Positions 45,625-47,218 of a stretch of 47,218 nucleotides of DNA are shown piece after piece. The stretch's first letter is position 1. Every line of letters starts with the position of its first letter. The notes below the pieces were generated by a model. That model saw only the letters and a list, made by a program, of their open reading frames with translations, did no database searches and had not been told where the DNA came from. The stretch comes from an uncultured Prochlorococcus sp. (GTDB lineage Bacteria; Cyanobacteriota; Cyanobacteriia; PCC-6307; Cyanobiaceae): NCBI GenBank assembly GCA_902550485.1, contig CACCZQ010000005.1, positions 1 through 47,218 of the forward strand, in the 5' to 3' direction. A program made the position numbers and the translations under genes.

Positions 45625-46587
45625 GTGAAGAAAAGAATTGGATTAGGTACGTGGTCATGGGGGAATAAGCTTTTCTGGAATTACCAATCTACAAATGACG
45701 ATGATTTACGTGAGACATATGATGAAGCGTTACGAAGAGGTTTCGATCTAATTGATACTGCAGATTCTTACGGTACTGGGAATCTTCAGGGCAGAAGTGA
45801 ATTGTTGATTGGAAAATTTTTACTAAATACTCCTTCAGCAAAGAAAAAAAGAATTCAAGTAGCAACCAAACTTGCACCTTATCCCTGGAGAATAGGTAAC
45901 AGAGGCTTTAATAAACCTTTTTTGAAAAGTTTAGAGAGACTTAATAACAAATTAGATATAGTGCAATTACATTGGTCAACTGCAAAATACAATCCTTGGC
46001 AGGAATTAGGGCTGTTGAATAATCTTTGCGATTTAAAAGATGAAGGTTTTGATTTTCAAATAGGCTTATCAAATATAGGCCCTAAAAGATTGATGAAATT
46101 AATTAATTTCTTAGCAAAAAGAGATCAGCACCTAAAGAGTGTTCAAATACAGTTTTCTTTGCTTGCTCCCGATTTAGGAAAACAATATCAGGTAAAAAAA
46201 ATTTGCGACGAAAATAATATTGATTTCTTTGCTTATAGTCCTTTGTCCTTTGGAATACTTTGTATTGATCCAGATAAAGAAGAAAATAAAGAAAAAAGTT
46301 TTATTCGTAATTCCTTATTTGAAAACTATAAAAAACCAACATATGAATTGCGGAGGTGTCTAAAAAGAATTGCGCATCAAAGATCAGTTTCCCAAGCGCA
46401 AGTAGCAATTAATTGGTGTTGTTATCAAGGAACTATTCCACTAGTTGGAATGCGAAAAAAATCTCAAGTTATAGATGTATCTAATGTATTTAATTGGAAT
46501 TTAAAAAAAAATGAATTTAAAGTACTTCAGGAAGTTGCAAAAAAATGTTTAAAAAAAATGCCGAAAAATCCTTTTTCGAGTAATTAA
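45625..46587 (+). CDS. Aldo/keto reductase
   Basis: This 320-residue NADPH-dependent aldo/keto reductase has the (beta/alpha)8 barrel catalytic tetrad: Asp and Tyr in LIDTADSYGTG, Lys in QVATKLAPYPW, and His in VQLHWSTAKY. Near the C-terminus come AYSPLSFGIL and a cofactor-binding IPLVGMRKKSQVIDV. The substrate cannot be predicted from sequence. GTG at 45625 is the start, directly before a KKRIGLGTWSWG beginning. The 149-bp gap upstream, shared with the divergent ParA-like gene, is A/T-rich and has no visible element. Confidence 0.9.
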   Translation: MKKRIGLGTWSWGNKLFWNYQSTNDDDLRETYDEALRRGFDLIDTADSYGTGNLQGRSELLIGKFLLNTPSAKKKRIQVATKLAPYPWRIGNRGFNKPFLKSLERLNNKLDIVQLHWSTAKYNPWQELGLLNNLCDLKDEGFDFQIGLSNIGPKRLMKLINFLAKRDQHLKSVQIQFSLLAPDLGKQYQVKKICDENNIDFFAYSPLSFGILCIDPDKEENKEKSFIRNSLFENYKKPTYELRRCLKRIAHQRSVSQAQVAINWCCYQGTIPLVGMRKKSQVIDVSNVFNWNLKKNEFKVLQEVAKKCLKKMPKNPFSSN

Positions 46588-46591
46588 ATTT

Positions 46592-46729
46592 TTAGCTTGA
46601 TATTTTTTTATTTTTTTTGATTTGACAACCACTATTCCATAGTTCGTTGGGAAATTTTTCACCAGTGAATCTAACAACTTTTGGTTTGAGATTTATTATC
46701 AAGTCATTAAGTTTTTTATTAGATTCCAT
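46592..46729 (-). CDS. 45-residue hypothetical protein
   Basis: An ORF from ATG at 46729 to TAA at 46592 encodes a 45-residue protein: a helical start (ESNKKLNDLIINLKPK), VVRFTGEKFPNELWNSGCQ, and a Lys-rich end. The compact pattern FTGEKFPNELW with a following Cys looks constrained rather than random. The frame closes 4 bp from the convergent aldo/keto reductase stop, as expected for a real gene in a compact genome. I do not recognise a family. The 150 bp between it and the tmRNA terminator hold nothing visible. Confidence 0.5.
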   Translation of the reverse strand: MESNKKLNDLIINLKPKVVRFTGEKFPNELWNSGCQIKKNKKISS

Positions 46730-46882
46730 TTTGCAAGATTGGATTTCTTAATAAGATAAATTAATTTAAAACTTATCTTCTCAGTATTGATACTTATAAA
46801 ATTAAAAAAATTCTTTTTAATACATGTAATTGCAGCAATATTTACACACTCATAAATTATCTACTACAACTTCTTAGTTATT

Positions 46883-46909
46883 TAAAAAAGTGGAGTCCTT
46901 TCAGACTCC
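46883..46909 (-). terminator. Intrinsic terminator of ssrA
   Basis: On the minus strand GGAGTC-TGAAAG-GACTCC forms a six-pair stem followed by AC and six T residues. It sits just after the coding part of the tmRNA and is the clearest intrinsic terminator in the window. Confidence 0.8.
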
Positions 46910-47150
46910 TTGTATCATTTGGTTGATAAGGCTGATATAACCCCATCTCCTTTAGGATCAAGCAGCAACTGGTGCTGTTTGACGGGAGAAACTAACGATT
47001 TTGTTAGCATTTGTGTTTTTGCTCTAACCGAGCCGGCTTCAGTCACCTTCCTTATGCCCCGTCGAAACCATTACAACCCCAAATAGTGGAGTTGAGCGGA
47101 ATCGAACCGCTGTCCGAAACATCGGTTGAGATCACCTAGTCCAATTGGAC
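46910..47150 (-). ncRNA. ssrA: Two-piece (permuted) transfer-messenger RNA
   Basis: tmRNA rescues stalled ribosomes and tags the truncated peptide for degradation. On the minus strand the order is permuted: the acceptor half (TPsiC arm with GGTTCGATTCC and 3' acceptor strand CAACTCC, ending at 47087) comes first. After a short spacer of about seven bases, the coding half starts with GGGGTTG (47080). GGGGTTG and CAACTCC pair as the seven-bp acceptor stem, and CGGTTAGAG pairs with CTCAACCG as the long P2 helix. The tag frame runs from 47008 to a TGA at 46958 and encodes ANKIVSFSRQTAPVAA, the known cyanobacterial tag. CCA is not encoded. The 5' end is estimated. Confidence 0.93.
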
Positions 47151-47218
47151 ATTTATATTCTGACAGGCAAAATGGTTATTGAATAGTTTTTTTACTAAGT
47201 TTTATCGTATATGAATGT

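Noticed and set aside
45689-45877. Antisense frame in the aldo/keto reductase gene
   Set aside because: No domain pattern is present and it lies opposite the conserved DTADSYG region.

Overview
The window is chromosomal DNA from a low-GC marine picocyanobacterium, almost certainly Prochlorococcus of a high-light-adapted lineage. I infer this from the strongly A+T-rich coding sequence, short or overlapping intergenic spaces, frequent TTG starts, the NADP-type gap2, the Flv1/Flv3 pair, cbiD, and a permuted tmRNA with the cyanobacterial tag ANKIVSFSRQTAPVAA. I cannot name the strain from sequence alone. Nearly everything is core housekeeping DNA at high density. There is no rRNA, tRNA, intact insertion sequence or CRISPR array.

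Layout. 1-919 is a queG cut off by the window edge. 1065-7250 is a + strand run: DUF502 membrane protein, nusB, ftsY, a PPM/SpoIIE-type phosphatase, argH and a glycine-rich RRM protein. dusA (-) meets it tail to tail. 8274-11853 (+) holds msrB with a Tat-like leader, then grpE-dnaJ-tusA-like-rsgA, which are tightly packed or overlapping. 11819-14503 (-) is murC-murB-ebfC. gap2 (+) is followed by thiL and a lumenal cyclophilin (-), efp-accB (+), and pdxA with an NAD-binding epimerase-like gene (-). 20841-22937 is a patch of small genes: a membrane peptide, a solitary HNH nuclease, a secreted Cys-containing protein, a half-length AbrB-type membrane protein and a 68-residue protein. A class V aminotransferase, cbiD and guaA follow.

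Just after guaA is the oddest stretch. The last six GuaA codons plus a stop occur a second time 148 bp downstream, with only synonymous changes. The two copies bracket a small unmatched segment carrying an 11-bp tandem repeat, and the next gene is a Cas4/AddB-like PD-(D/E)XK nuclease. This looks like the scar of an element that once integrated at the 3' end of guaA. After it come a membrane-anchored conserved protein, a 47-codon ORF and the PBP2 gene.

30605-34741 (-) is a photoprotective electron-sink cluster: flv3 (complete diiron ligands), flv1 (most ligands lost) and an NADPH-dependent FMN-reductase-like gene. alaS, speA, ndk, thiO, gatB, coaE and argJ follow in alternating orientation. 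Next are a ParA-like ATPase overlapping a small membrane protein gene (-), an aldo/keto reductase (+), a 45-codon ORF (-), and the two-piece permuted tmRNA (-) at the right edge.

No complete unknown system is evident. The best leads are the guaA att-like scar with its adjacent nuclease, the ParA/membrane-protein overlap, and the small conserved-looking ORFs.
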